Shown in pieces: positions 31,486-40,728 of a DNA stretch of 47,150 nucleotides. Both the position numbers and the translations under genes were made by a program. The stretch is taken from contig JAGYOX010000008.1 of the NCBI GenBank assembly GCA_018399235.1, positions 1-47,150 on the forward strand. The letters are read 5' to 3'. Every line of letters starts with the position of its first letter. Within the stretch, counting starts at the first letter, position 1. The stretch comes from Desulfobacterales bacterium (GTDB lineage Bacteria; Desulfobacterota; Desulfobacteria; Desulfobacterales; Desulfosalsimonadaceae). Under the pieces are notes generated by a model. It did no database searches. It was given only the letters and a program-made list of their open reading frames with translations, and was not told where the DNA came from.

Positions 31486-33963
31486 ATTCGAAAAACTATA
31501 TATTTAAGCCTGATTTTCTTTCTCGTTCTGCCGTTAATCACCTATGCAGCCGATACCGATCCCCGGCCCAACCGGACCGGGCTTAAAATTGAAATCCAAG
31601 AGGCCGGCTTCTATCGGATTACCGGCCAGGATCTGGCGGATGCCGGCGTTGATCCAACATCCATTGATCCCGCGACGCTGCGGATGTTCCACCTGGATAC
31701 GGAAATCGCGATCCGGGTAACGGCTTCCGGCGGCGCATTTCAGCCAAGCGACGGGCTAGAATTTTATGCGGAGGGCCTCGACAACCAGTATACCGGCACG
31801 GATGCTTACTGGCTTTATTGGAACGGGGCGGAAGGCAAACGGATACCATCCATAGACGGCGGGGTGTCCGACGGCAATACCCCGATCACCACCTTTAACA
31901 TGCTTTTGGTTTTTGAAGAAAACAAACAGATTTGGACCGATACACCGGGAGCACCGGAAACCGACTACTGGTTCTGGGAGAAACTGACCGGTCCGGAAAG
32001 TGTTCAGTACGATATCTTTGCCCCGGAACCGGCGGCTGATGCAACCGGCGCCGAATTACGGGTTATTTTTCAGGGAAAGGCTGAAACCGCCGATTCACCG
32101 GCCTACGAAACCACGATCTCGCTGAACGGCCAAGCGCTTAAAACCGATACCTGGACCGGCAACAACACCTATACGCAGACGACAGCCGTTCCCAGCGACC
32201 TGTTATTGCCCGGCACCAATACGGTAAAAATTGATTCCGCCGGAGCCTCCCTGGATGTGATTTATATCAACCGGATTGAGCTCACCTATCCCCGGCGCTT
32301 GACGACATCCAGGGGTTACCTCGCTTTTCAAGTTGATTCAGGCGAACCAAAACCAATCCAGATCTCCGGGTTCAGCCAAGCAGACATACGGATTTATGAT
32401 GCTACGGCGCCCGAAGCCGTCAAACGGGTGGCCAACATTGATGTCGCAGTTAATGGCAGCCGATATACAGCCGCATTTACCCATCAAAACGGCGGCAAAA
32501 CATACATCGCGTTGACCCCGGACGCGATGGAGAAACCGGATAAAATGACCCGCCAGCCCGGAACCAACTTAAAGGACGCATCAAAAGGGGCGGATTATAT
32601 CCTCATTACCGCTTCCGACATGGCGGCAGGCCTTTCTAAACTGACAGAGCTTCGGCGGCGGCAGGGCTACCGGGTAGAGACGGTAGGTATTGAAGATATC
32701 TACAACACATTCAGCTTTGGCCGGTTTGATCCGGCGGCAATCCGCGATTTTCTCGATTATGCCTATCACAACTGGCAGCCACCGGCCCCACAGTTCGTAC
32801 TTCTGGCAGGTGATGCCAACATCGACTACCGGGATTATATCCGCACCGGCAGAAAAAATATTGTGCCCGTCCATTTAGCCGCAACCCCGGAGCTGGGTCT
32901 GACCCCTTCGGATAACTGGTATGCCGCCGTGGACGGCGATGATCCCGTTCCGGATCTTTATATCGGCCGTATTCCAGGCAACACCGCTGAAACCGTTCGC
33001 AATATCGCTTACAAACTGGTACGTTACGAAACCGGCGATTATACGCCAAAACAGGCCCTGTTTGTCGCGGATGATGAAGAGGCTGTATTTGAAACCCTTA
33101 ATGAAGAGCTGATCGAATACCTACCGGGGGATTTTACCGAACAGCGGGTTTACACACGGCGCTATGCCGACCTCGATCAAGCCACATCCGACATTCTGGA
33201 ATTTATTAATGCCGGCATGCTGCTCACCAATTTTATGGGCCACGGCGATGTCACCCGCTGGGGGGCGGAACCCATCGGCGAAGGCGGCGAGTTTATCCTT
33301 GCCCCAGAAGATCTTGATAAGCTTGCCAATCCAAACCGGCCAACCTTTGTGGTGGCGCTAAACTGCCTGAACGGCTACTTTGCCCAATCGTTTAAATACA
33401 GTCTGGCCGAAGAGTGGGTCATGGCGGAAGATGCCCGCGCCGTGGCCTGTTATGCCCCAAGCGGGCTTTCCCTTCAATGGGAGCACGAAAGTCTGGGCAG
33501 AAACCTCTTCTCCCGGATATTCACCGATAAAACCAACGTCATCGGCAAGGCTGCCACGGAAGCCAAACTTGACACATTCTATCAGGGCGGCACGAATAAA
33601 ATTCTAACGGTGTTTAACCTGATCGGTGACCCGGCCACCCGCCTGGCCATCTTCCGGGATCCGGCGAACAAGGTAGCCGCCTACACAATAACCGCCAATG
33701 CCGGGACCGGCGGCAGCATCACCCCCTCTGGAGACATACCGGTATTTGAAAATGCGGATGAAAAATTTTCCGCAGCGCCGGCAGACGGATATAAAGTGGC
33801 GGATATACTTGTGGATGGGGTTTCCCAAGGGAGTTCCGAGTCTTATACATTTAAAAATGTGACATCCGACCATCAAATTCAGGTTGAGTTCCAGGCCGCC
33901 GGCTCATCAGGCGGTGGCGGCGGTGGCGGCGGCGGATGTTTTATTTCCACGGCCGTTCATTAA
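31486..33963 (+). CDS. secreted C25 (gingipain-like) cysteine peptidase, ATT start
   Basis: An 825-residue exported peptidase. The C25 catalytic pair is H586 (NFMGHGDVTRWG) and C627 (ALNCLNGYFA). A front region (about residues 40-360) with beta-rich domains precedes the peptidase domain (about 370-700), which is followed by an InlB B-repeat-like domain (about 735-800), a poly-Gly linker and CFISTAVH. The first ATG, at 31684, cuts off a clear signal peptide (IRKTIYLSLIFFLVLPLITYAA). An ATT at 31486 preceded by GGAGG at 31476-31480 is the best start, so this uses a rare start codon or carries a base change. It shares the CFI tail with the preceding gene and likely works with it at the cell surface. 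Confidence 0.85.
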   Translation: MRKTIYLSLIFFLVLPLITYAADTDPRPNRTGLKIEIQEAGFYRITGQDLADAGVDPTSIDPATLRMFHLDTEIAIRVTASGGAFQPSDGLEFYAEGLDNQYTGTDAYWLYWNGAEGKRIPSIDGGVSDGNTPITTFNMLLVFEENKQIWTDTPGAPETDYWFWEKLTGPESVQYDIFAPEPAADATGAELRVIFQGKAETADSPAYETTISLNGQALKTDTWTGNNTYTQTTAVPSDLLLPGTNTVKIDSAGASLDVIYINRIELTYPRRLTTSRGYLAFQVDSGEPKPIQISGFSQADIRIYDATAPEAVKRVANIDVAVNGSRYTAAFTHQNGGKTYIALTPDAMEKPDKMTRQPGTNLKDASKGADYILITASDMAAGLSKLTELRRRQGYRVETVGIEDIYNTFSFGRFDPAAIRDFLDYAYHNWQPPAPQFVLLAGDANIDYRDYIRTGRKNIVPVHLAATPELGLTPSDNWYAAVDGDDPVPDLYIGRIPGNTAETVRNIAYKLVRYETGDYTPKQALFVADDEEAVFETLNEELIEYLPGDFTEQRVYTRRYADLDQATSDILEFINAGMLLTNFMGHGDVTRWGAEPIGEGGEFILAPEDLDKLANPNRPTFVVALNCLNGYFAQSFKYSLAEEWVMAEDARAVACYAPSGLSLQWEHESLGRNLFSRIFTDKTNVIGKAATEAKLDTFYQGGTNKILTVFNLIGDPATRLAIFRDPANKVAAYTITANAGTGGSITPSGDIPVFENADEKFSAAPADGYKVADILVDGVSQGSSESYTFKNVTSDHQIQVEFQAAGSSGGGGGGGGGCFISTAVH

Positions 33964-34018
33964 AAAAAATTTACTCATACTGTCATGGCGTTATAAAAAA
34001 AGATTCTAAGTAACTTCA

Positions 34019-34053
34019 GGTTCACAGTTAATAGTTCACAGTTCACGGTTCTT
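34019..34053 (+). repeat. degenerate heptamer array
   Basis: Units GGTTCAC, AGTTAAT, AGTTCAC, AGTTCAC and GGTTCTT, the least regular of the arrays. Confidence 0.6.
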
Positions 34054-34080
34054 AGCTGCTTAACGCAATTTGTACAAATG

Positions 34081-34168
34081 ATGTAGCGGAAGGCTTCAGC
34101 CTTCCATTGGACGCGTTTTGCTACGTCGGCCGCTTCTGCGAATGGCGGGCTAAAGCCCGCCGCTACAT
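34081..34168 (+). repeat. 88-bp twin-hairpin element, copy C
   Basis: Same inverted ends and both hairpins as copies A and B, exactly 88 bases. One base differs in the first hairpin loop (GGCTTCAGCC). The same CGCATTTGCCATTTATGG flank follows. Confidence 0.9.
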
Positions 34169-34334
34169 CGCATTTGCCATTTATGGCCATGTTAAAAAGA
34201 CTTCCGCTGCTTTTTTCGGCAGTAAAAGTTACTTTTAGGCGCGGTCCCGGGTTCCGGCCGGGGGGATTACTTCTATTGAAACCTATGGACATGACCCGTT
34301 AACCTTTTAAATCCAAAACAAAAAGGGGGGAATC

Positions 34335-35996
34335 ATGGCAGACATTATCAAAGGTTTTCCATCAACCTCACAGAACGACTACCAGTTAAATGTCATCAAC
34401 ATCATACGCCAGGCAGTGCGATCTTACGCTAAACAGGAAATTGTGGCCCAGACCCATACCGGCATTCTTCGCTATACATACGAAGATGCCTATCAACGGA
34501 TCAAACGATTGGGTAACGCCGTTAAAGGAATAGGTCTGGGCGTAGGCGATCGCGTCGGGGTGCTGGACTGGAACTCGCACCGGCACTTTGAAGCCTATTA
34601 CGGTATTCCGGGCATCGGCGCCGTGCTGCTTTTGCTGAACCTGAGGCTGCCGCCGAATGATTTGAGCTATATCATCAACCATGCCGAAACCAGCTTCATC
34701 TTTGTTGATGAAACCCTGATCCCGATTGCCGAGGCTGTGGCTGACGCCTGCCAGACGGTCAAGGGCTATATCATCATGACAGATAAGAAGCTATCCGATA
34801 TTCAAACCAAACTTTCACCTGTTTACAGCTACGAGGAGCTGCTGGAACAAGCGGATACGGAAATCAAATGGCCGGTCATGGATGAAACTTCGGCCTACGG
34901 GGCCTGCTATACGACGGGGACCACGGGAAAACCCAAAGGGGTATATTACTCTCACCGGGATATCTACCTTCATGCCGCCGCCATATCGGCGAACTCGGAA
35001 GTCTCCTTTAAAGACTGCTATTACCAGCTGGTCCCCATGTTTCATGCCATGGGCTGGGGGACCCCTCACGGCGTCCTCATGGTGGGTGCCAAGTTCGTCC
35101 TCCCGGGAATGTATAATGTCGCGGACCTGGGAAGCCTGGCCAAGCTGATGGTGGATGAGAAAGTAACGGTTACGGCCGGCGCGCCGGCACTTTTCATGCC
35201 CATGCTGGAGTATATCAAAAAGCTCGACCAGAAACCGGACATGACCGGCGCCCGAATGCTGTGCGGCGCATCCGAACCGCCGCTTTCCATGATGAAGGAG
35301 TATTACGAGTTGACCGGCGCTGAGATCGTCCATGCCTATGGCGCCACCGAGACCTCGCCCCTGGTCACCTTGAACCGGATTAAACCCTGGCTTCTGGGCG
35401 CCATCTCTGATGAGGAGAAATGGGATCTCAAAAGAAAACAGGGCTTTCCGGTGGTCGGTGTGGATTTAAAAATCGTCAATGACAAGGGGGAAACCCTGCC
35501 CCATGACGGAAAATCCGTGGGCGAACTCCTGATAAGAGGCCCTTGGATTACCGGAAGCTATTACAATGCCCCGGAAACTGCAGACCAGTTTACTGAAAAT
35601 GGATACTGGCGAAGCGGGGATGCCGGGACCATCGATCCGAATGGATACCTCAAGATCACGGATCGGGTCAAGGATGTGATCAAAAGCGGGGGGGAGTGGA
35701 TTTCCTCAGTGGACATGGAAAATGAAATCGTGGCCCATGAAGCGGTTCTGGAATCCGTGGTCACCGGGCTTCCCCACCCCAAATGGGAAGAGCGGCCGAT
35801 TGCCCTGGTAGTTCTTAGAGAGGAATTTGCCGACAAAGTAACAGAAGACGACATCAAGACGCACCTTTTGAATAAATTTGCCAAGTGGCAGCTGCCGGAC
35901 CGGATACTGTTTGTCAGTGAAATCCCCAAAACCAGTGTGGGCAAACTCAATAAAAAGGAAATCCGCGAAAAGTATAAGGATTTTTATATGAAATAA
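34335..35996 (+). CDS. long-chain acyl-CoA ligase (AMP-binding)
   Basis: A 553-residue ANL-superfamily ligase. The P-loop signature YTTGTTGKPKGVYYSH is near residue 191. AYGATETSP, GELLIRGPWITGSYY, YWRSGDAG and the hinge TDRVKDVIKSGGEWIS follow, and the catalytic lysine lies in PKTSVGKLNKKEIR near the C-terminus. It activates a carboxylic acid to the CoA thioester via an acyl-adenylate. Length and motifs fit medium- or long-chain fatty acid or related acids. AAGGGGGG precedes the ATG. It is monocistronic and may feed the acyl-CoA dehydrogenase cluster elsewhere in this window. Confidence 0.92.
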   Translation: MADIIKGFPSTSQNDYQLNVINIIRQAVRSYAKQEIVAQTHTGILRYTYEDAYQRIKRLGNAVKGIGLGVGDRVGVLDWNSHRHFEAYYGIPGIGAVLLLLNLRLPPNDLSYIINHAETSFIFVDETLIPIAEAVADACQTVKGYIIMTDKKLSDIQTKLSPVYSYEELLEQADTEIKWPVMDETSAYGACYTTGTTGKPKGVYYSHRDIYLHAAAISANSEVSFKDCYYQLVPMFHAMGWGTPHGVLMVGAKFVLPGMYNVADLGSLAKLMVDEKVTVTAGAPALFMPMLEYIKKLDQKPDMTGARMLCGASEPPLSMMKEYYELTGAEIVHAYGATETSPLVTLNRIKPWLLGAISDEEKWDLKRKQGFPVVGVDLKIVNDKGETLPHDGKSVGELLIRGPWITGSYYNAPETADQFTENGYWRSGDAGTIDPNGYLKITDRVKDVIKSGGEWISSVDMENEIVAHEAVLESVVTGLPHPKWEERPIALVVLREEFADKVTEDDIKTHLLNKFAKWQLPDRILFVSEIPKTSVGKLNKKEIREKYKDFYMK

Positions 35997-35999
35997 TTG

Positions 36000-36027
36000 G
36001 GTATTAGGTTTTGGGTATTAGGGATTT
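36000..36027 (+). repeat. short heptamer-like repeats
   Basis: GGTATTA, GGTTTTG, GGTATTA and GGGATTT in tandem, a short relative of the heptamer arrays. Confidence 0.55.
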
Positions 36028-36130
36028 TTGCAGAAAGGAAGCATTGCGGTGGGAGCCTAGACCGAGAACCTTGCAGTAACTTTTATTGCATATTTGAAAG
36101 CACTGAGGCGTTACGGCGATTCATGCGGTT

Positions 36131-36204
36131 TTGTCATTTCGAGCGATAGCGAGAAATCTTTAACAAACAAGATTCCTCGTCGCTTCCGTTCCTCGGAATG
36201 ACAA
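36131..36204. repeat. palindromic GTCATTTCGAG repeat, second copy
   Basis: A 74-base imperfect palindrome with TTGTCATTTCGAG and CTCGGAATGACAA ends and a GAGAAATCTT/AAGATTCCTCG inner stem. It is related to the copy at 31315-31400. Confidence 0.8.
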
Positions 36205-36470
36205 TAAGATAAAATTCTGGAATAATAATATATATTGTTAAGTTACTTAGAAACGATTGATACCGTCGCGGTGATTTCAATCGCTTTTCTCCCCAAGCAT
36301 TTCACTGCATTATACAGTCCCGTCCACTGCCTTTCGTAACATCCCTTAAAAAGGCTTGCATCATACTGATCGCTTGGGCTAAAAGGGACCTTGCTTGAAT
36401 TCCGGTTCGATGTTGTTTATTATTAATTTTTCATTCTTCTATATCAATTTCTAATTAAGGAGATATGTTC

Positions 36471-37340
36471 ATGCACTATGAAGGCTTTATTATACGGCCG
36501 CCCAGCGAAGCGGGCAGCATCCTGCTTCAGGTCACCGTGGGCTGCTCGCATAATAAATGCACGTTTTGCGGCACATATAAAGACAAACGGTTTAAAATAA
36601 AACCGGATGATATCATTATGGAGGACATCGCATTTGCCGCCAAGCATTTCAAAAACCAGGACCGGCTGTTCATATGCGACGGAGATGCCCTGATTGTCCC
36701 CCATAAACGGCTGCTTAACATACTGGTAGAGATCGAAAAACAGCTGCCATGGGTCAAACGCGTCGGCACATATGCCAACACCAAGGGAATAAAGATGAAA
36801 ACCGACGAAGAGTTAAGCGAATTGCGTGCCCATGGGTTACAGATCGTCTACATGGGGCTTGAAACCGGTGATGACGTGACGCTTAAAAATATTCGGAAAG
36901 GCGCTACCTCACAAACCATGATCGATATGGGCAAAAAAGTTCGGGCCGCCGGGATCAAGCTCTCCATTACCGTATTGTTGGGCCTTGCCGGCCGCGAGCG
37001 GTCACAGATACATGCTGAAGCCACCGGCAAAGTGCTCTCGGCCATTGATCCGGAATATGTCGGCGCTCTCAGTCTGATGCTGATTCCCGGCACCCCGCTT
37101 CATGATGACTACCAAGCGGGTCGGTTTGAACTGCCCAACGCCACTGAAATGCTCTCCGAACTCCGAACCATGTTTGCCCATACAGACCTGTCAGGCGGGC
37201 TGTTCCACGCCAATCATGCGTCCAACTACCTTCCCATCCGGGCAAAACTCCCGGACGATAAGGAAAAAACGATTCAGCTCATTGATTCCGCCCTTCAAGG
37301 AAAAGTGTCATTGAAACCCGAATTTTTAAGAGCCTTATAA
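36471..37340 (+). CDS. radical SAM protein, CX4CX2C type
   Basis: A 289-residue radical SAM enzyme. The cluster motif reads C-SHNK-C-TF-C, that is CX4CX2C rather than the standard CX3CX2C. IVYMGLETGDDVTLKNIRKG in the middle and LIPGTPLHDDYQ near the end resemble the COG1032-like and Elp3-like radical SAM groups. Its substrate is unknown. I choose the ATG at 36471 because AAGGAG sits eight bases before it; the ATG at 36465 would leave only two bases. It ends 12 bases before transketolase, so the two probably share a transcript. Confidence 0.85.
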   Translation: MHYEGFIIRPPSEAGSILLQVTVGCSHNKCTFCGTYKDKRFKIKPDDIIMEDIAFAAKHFKNQDRLFICDGDALIVPHKRLLNILVEIEKQLPWVKRVGTYANTKGIKMKTDEELSELRAHGLQIVYMGLETGDDVTLKNIRKGATSQTMIDMGKKVRAAGIKLSITVLLGLAGRERSQIHAEATGKVLSAIDPEYVGALSLMLIPGTPLHDDYQAGRFELPNATEMLSELRTMFAHTDLSGGLFHANHASNYLPIRAKLPDDKEKTIQLIDSALQGKVSLKPEFLRAL

Positions 37341-37352
37341 GGAGCCTGAGTG

Positions 37353-39380
37353 ATGAAGCATTATCCGACCGGCACCCAAACCGATATCGACACGTTGTGC
37401 ATCAACATCATTCGCACCCTTTCCATAGATGCCATTCAAAAGGCCAAATCCGGCCACCCCGGCGCGCCCATGGGGATGGCGCCGGCGGCATATACTCTCT
37501 GGAAAAATCATCTTCGCCATAACCCCGAAAATCCGGAATGGTGTGATCGGGATCGGTTTATTCTCTCCGCCGGCCACGCATCCATGCTGCTATACAGCCT
37601 TTTTTATTTATTCGGTTATAACGTGAGCCTTGACGATATCAAAGCATTCAGGCAATGGAAAAGCATCACTCCCGGGCATCCGGAGTATCGAATCACCCCC
37701 GGTGTTGAGACGACCACCGGCCCATTGGGTCAGGGAATCGCCAATGCCGTCGGCATGGCCATGGCCGAACGCCATATAGGGAGCCTGTTCAACCGGCCGG
37801 GCAATCAGATTGTTGATCATTATACCTATGTCATGTGCGGTGACGGGGACCTCATGGAGGGACTCTCCTACGAAGCTTCATCCCTTGCCGGTCATCTCGG
37901 ACTCGGCAAGCTCATCTGTTTATATGACGACAACAGCATCTCTATTGAAGGCAATACGGATATCACGTTTACCGAGGATGTATCAACGCGTTTTAAGGCC
38001 TGCAACTGGCAGGTGATTCCGGTGGCGGATGGAAACGATGTTGATGCCATTGATGAAGCAATTTCAACAGCCAAACAGGAAACCACAAAACCCTCAATGA
38101 TCATTCTTCGAACCCAGATTGCCTACGGCAGCCCCAACAAGCAGGGATCGGCGGATGCCCACGGCGCGCCCCTGGGAGAGGATGAGGTGACACTTACCAA
38201 AGAGTGCCTTGGATGTCCGGGTGACCAGTTGTTCTGCGTGCCGGAAACGGTTCTGAGTTACTGCCGGGAAATAGCAAAGACCGGTAAAGAACTGGAAGCC
38301 CGATGGCAGGCATTATTCAATGGCTATCAAAAAGAATTCCCCGAGCTGGCCAACAGTTTTCTGGACATTCAGGACCGGGGACTGGCTGAAGACTGGGATG
38401 CGAACATGCCGGTATTCTCTTCGGATGACGGTGAGATTGCCACACGTAAGGCTTCCGGGGCCGTTATCAACGCCATCGCCGACAAAATACCCGGTTTGAT
38501 CGGCGGCTCCGCCGACCTTGGCCCATCCAACAAAACCCATATTGATTCATCCCCCGATTTTCAGAAGGATACCCCTACCGGCCGAAATTTGCGCTTTGGT
38601 GTGCGCGAACACGCCATGGGAGCCATTTTAAACGGGATGGTGCTGCATCACGGCCTTCGTCCATATGCGGGGACCTTTCTGGTATTCGCCGATTACATGC
38701 GCCCGGCCATTCGGCTGGCCGCGTTGATGAAGCAGCCCGTTATCTATATATTTACCCATGACAGCATTTCCGTGGGGGAAGACGGCCCAACCCATCAGCC
38801 GGTGGAGCAGATGGCCTCGCTTCGGGCGATTCCCAACCTGACCGTTATCCGGCCGGCGGATGCCAATGAAACGGCTGCTGCATGGCGAAGCGCCATTATG
38901 AGCGACGACTCTCCGGTAGCCCTTATTTTAAGCCGCCAAAAACTCCCGATTATCGACCGAAGCCGTTACGCACCGGCGGATCAGCTGGAAAACGGCGCCT
39001 ATGTGCTCGCTGATACCGATAATACGCCAGATCTTATCCTGATCGGCACCGGCTCAGAAGTTCATATCTGCCTTGAGGCCAGGGAGGAACTGGCAAAACA
39101 GAATATTGCCGCCCGGGTAGTGAGCATGCCGAGCTGGGAGCTGTTCGACCGGATGCCCAACGATTATCAGGAGAAGGTGCTGCCACCGAATGTGAGATGC
39201 CGTATTGCGGTGGAAGCGGGTGTTCCTATGGGCTGGGAGCGCTATATCGGCATAGACGGCAAAATGATCGGCATGCGCCGATTCGGGGCATCCGCGCCTG
39301 GAAAGGTAATGCTGGAAAAATTCGGGTTTACCGCCGAAAATATCGTCCAAACTGCGCTTGGGCTTTTAAAAAAAGCTTAA
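37353..39380 (+). CDS. tkt: transketolase
   Basis: A 675-residue thiamine-diphosphate enzyme of the pentose phosphate pathway that transfers two-carbon units between sugar phosphates. Motifs: [30 protein letters not shown], the ThDP motif [18 protein letters not shown]...[44 protein letters not shown], and the C-terminal IGTGSEV region. AAGGAG lies eight bases before the ATG at 37353, and a GTG three bases earlier is the alternative. It ends eight bases before the convergent radical SAM gene. Confidence 0.95.
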   Translation: MKHYPTGTQTDIDTLCINIIRTLSIDAIQKAKSGHPGAPMGMAPAAYTLWKNHLRHNPENPEWCDRDRFILSAGHASMLLYSLFYLFGYNVSLDDIKAFRQWKSITPGHPEYRITPGVETTTGPLGQGIANAVGMAMAERHIGSLFNRPGNQIVDHYTYVMCGDGDLMEGLSYEASSLAGHLGLGKLICLYDDNSISIEGNTDITFTEDVSTRFKACNWQVIPVADGNDVDAIDEAISTAKQETTKPSMIILRTQIAYGSPNKQGSADAHGAPLGEDEVTLTKECLGCPGDQLFCVPETVLSYCREIAKTGKELEARWQALFNGYQKEFPELANSFLDIQDRGLAEDWDANMPVFSSDDGEIATRKASGAVINAIADKIPGLIGGSADLGPSNKTHIDSSPDFQKDTPTGRNLRFGVREHAMGAILNGMVLHHGLRPYAGTFLVFADYMRPAIRLAALMKQPVIYIFTHDSISVGEDGPTHQPVEQMASLRAIPNLTVIRPADANETAAAWRSAIMSDDSPVALILSRQKLPIIDRSRYAPADQLENGAYVLADTDNTPDLILIGTGSEVHICLEAREELAKQNIAARVVSMPSWELFDRMPNDYQEKVLPPNVRCRIAVEAGVPMGWERYIGIDGKMIGMRRFGASAPGKVMLEKFGFTAENIVQTALGLLKKA

Positions 39381-39388
39381 ATCGCCTT

Positions 39389-40723
39389 TTAAAAAGCTAT
39401 CAATTGTTTAAGCCGGGAGAGCTGCTGCCAGTCAAAAGACAGCTGGCAGGGAAATATGGCGTTATTGGTGTATATCGGATCGGCCGCGAGGTCATAGCGC
39501 GATGCCTCAACTGCGGCCAGCCACATCGCCGTTAGCGGAATAGGACTGTAATAGGCAAGAATCGGGGTGATACCGGTCTGCTTGACCATACGAATGGCGT
39601 TTTCCACAGGTGCCATATCCTGGCCGGGCAGTCCGACCAGCAAATAGGCCCCCACCCGGTCTGATGTGAACCCGGCCTCCCGCAGATAGGCAGCCGCCTG
39701 AAAGAATTCGTCTTCCCGGACCTTATGGTCCATAGTCCGCTCATTAAAATCAAGGGTTTCAAGGCCCAGCCGAAGCGTTGAAACCCCCGCGGCAGCCATC
39801 AGCTGGGCGATTTTTTTATTGATTTCACGGATATGTACCGCATTGGGCGTATGAAGCCTGATATTCAGACCGGTTCTTATGATCCGCTCGAACAATGGAA
39901 CCGCATGCGTATCCGAATTAACGAGAAGGGCATCGTCATAAAAGGCAAAATTTTTCACCCCATAATTGTCATGCCAGTATTCAATCTCTCCAACTACGTG
40001 CTCCGGCGATCTGAGCATTCGCCTGGGCTGAAGGATTTTTGAGGCGCAATAATCGCATGAATAGGGGCATCCCAAACTTGTCAGAATCGGAATATAGCCG
40101 ATTCTTTGCTGCAGATCAAATGCGGGATAAGGATAACTGTCCAGGTTATGCGGATCAAAGTTTGGGACTTTATCAATACCCGTATATTTTTCCACAACAG
40201 CCAGGATTTGATCCGCCGCAGCCCCTTCGACAACCGCATCAGCGCCCGTAGCGCGCATCGCATGGTCACGGCAAAGCGTGGCATAGACTCCCCCCAGAAT
40301 AATCGGCACCTCCGGAAAAAAGGAGCGAACCTCGCGGATGGTCTCTGCTACTCCGGGATACCAGTAGGTCATAAGGCTGGTCACAAGGATTAAATCCGGT
40401 TCAGGGGTTTGCGCCAAATCCTGCCGGAACCATTCCGGCCGTATGCCGTATCTGGAAAAATAGCGGGGCACATCCGAAAGCACGTGGGGCTTTGGTATCC
40501 GCTCTTTCAGGTAGGGGCCCCTTCCGTTTCTTTCCTCGGGATCCACCGGTCTGGCCCTGGGATGAAACCGGTCCAGGCAGTCCATATATGTAACCGAAAA
40601 ACCATGTGATCTCAGTATTCCAGATAGCCAAAGCAGGCCGTAGGGCTTGGCCCACACATCATAGGCGGCAAAATCATGAATCCAAGGATTTATCAGCAGA
40701 ATATGCGGGGATTGGGATTTCAA
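39389..40723 (-). CDS. radical SAM protein with B12-binding-like N-terminus
   Basis: A 444-residue COG1032-type radical SAM enzyme. Residues 1-190 form a cobalamin-binding-like Rossmann domain (HILLINPW...PYGLLWLSGIL, PEVPIILGGVYATLC). The radical SAM core carries C219-x3-C223-x2-C226 (LGCPYSCDYC). No DxHxxG cobalamin-axial motif is obvious, so cofactor use is uncertain. Functions in this group include methylation and rearrangement in lipid, pigment or natural product synthesis. It lies five bases after ahbB on the same strand, so a role near heme or a related tetrapyrrole is possible. Confidence 0.83.
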   Translation of the reverse strand: MKSQSPHILLINPWIHDFAAYDVWAKPYGLLWLSGILRSHGFSVTYMDCLDRFHPRARPVDPEERNGRGPYLKERIPKPHVLSDVPRYFSRYGIRPEWFRQDLAQTPEPDLILVTSLMTYWYPGVAETIREVRSFFPEVPIILGGVYATLCRDHAMRATGADAVVEGAAADQILAVVEKYTGIDKVPNFDPHNLDSYPYPAFDLQQRIGYIPILTSLGCPYSCDYCASKILQPRRMLRSPEHVVGEIEYWHDNYGVKNFAFYDDALLVNSDTHAVPLFERIIRTGLNIRLHTPNAVHIREINKKIAQLMAAAGVSTLRLGLETLDFNERTMDHKVREDEFFQAAAYLREAGFTSDRVGAYLLVGLPGQDMAPVENAIRMVKQTGITPILAYYSPIPLTAMWLAAVEASRYDLAADPIYTNNAIFPCQLSFDWQQLSRLKQLIAF

Positions 40724-40728
40724 GAATT

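Larger units (their letters stand above)
33964..34334. other. repeat module before the acyl-CoA ligase gene
   Basis: No gene. It contains the 13-mer TTCTAAGTAACTT (about 34003-34016), a degenerate heptamer array (34019-34053), and the 88-bp twin-hairpin element copy C (34081-34168). Confidence 0.8.
35997..36470. other. spacer with repeats and a possible coding fragment
   Basis: It holds degenerate heptamers (36000-36027), a GTCATTTCGAG palindrome (36131-36204), and AAGTTACTTAGAA (about 36238-36250), the reverse of the 13-mer seen at 19039 and 34003. On the minus strand about 36245-36415 is an open frame of about 57 codons without a start, with a protein-like composition (QYDASLFKGCYERQW...). 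It may be an old fragment. Confidence 0.55.

Noticed and set aside
31684-33963. C25 peptidase start at the first ATG
   Set aside because: It lacks the signal peptide and conserved N-terminal residues that are in frame upstream from 31486.
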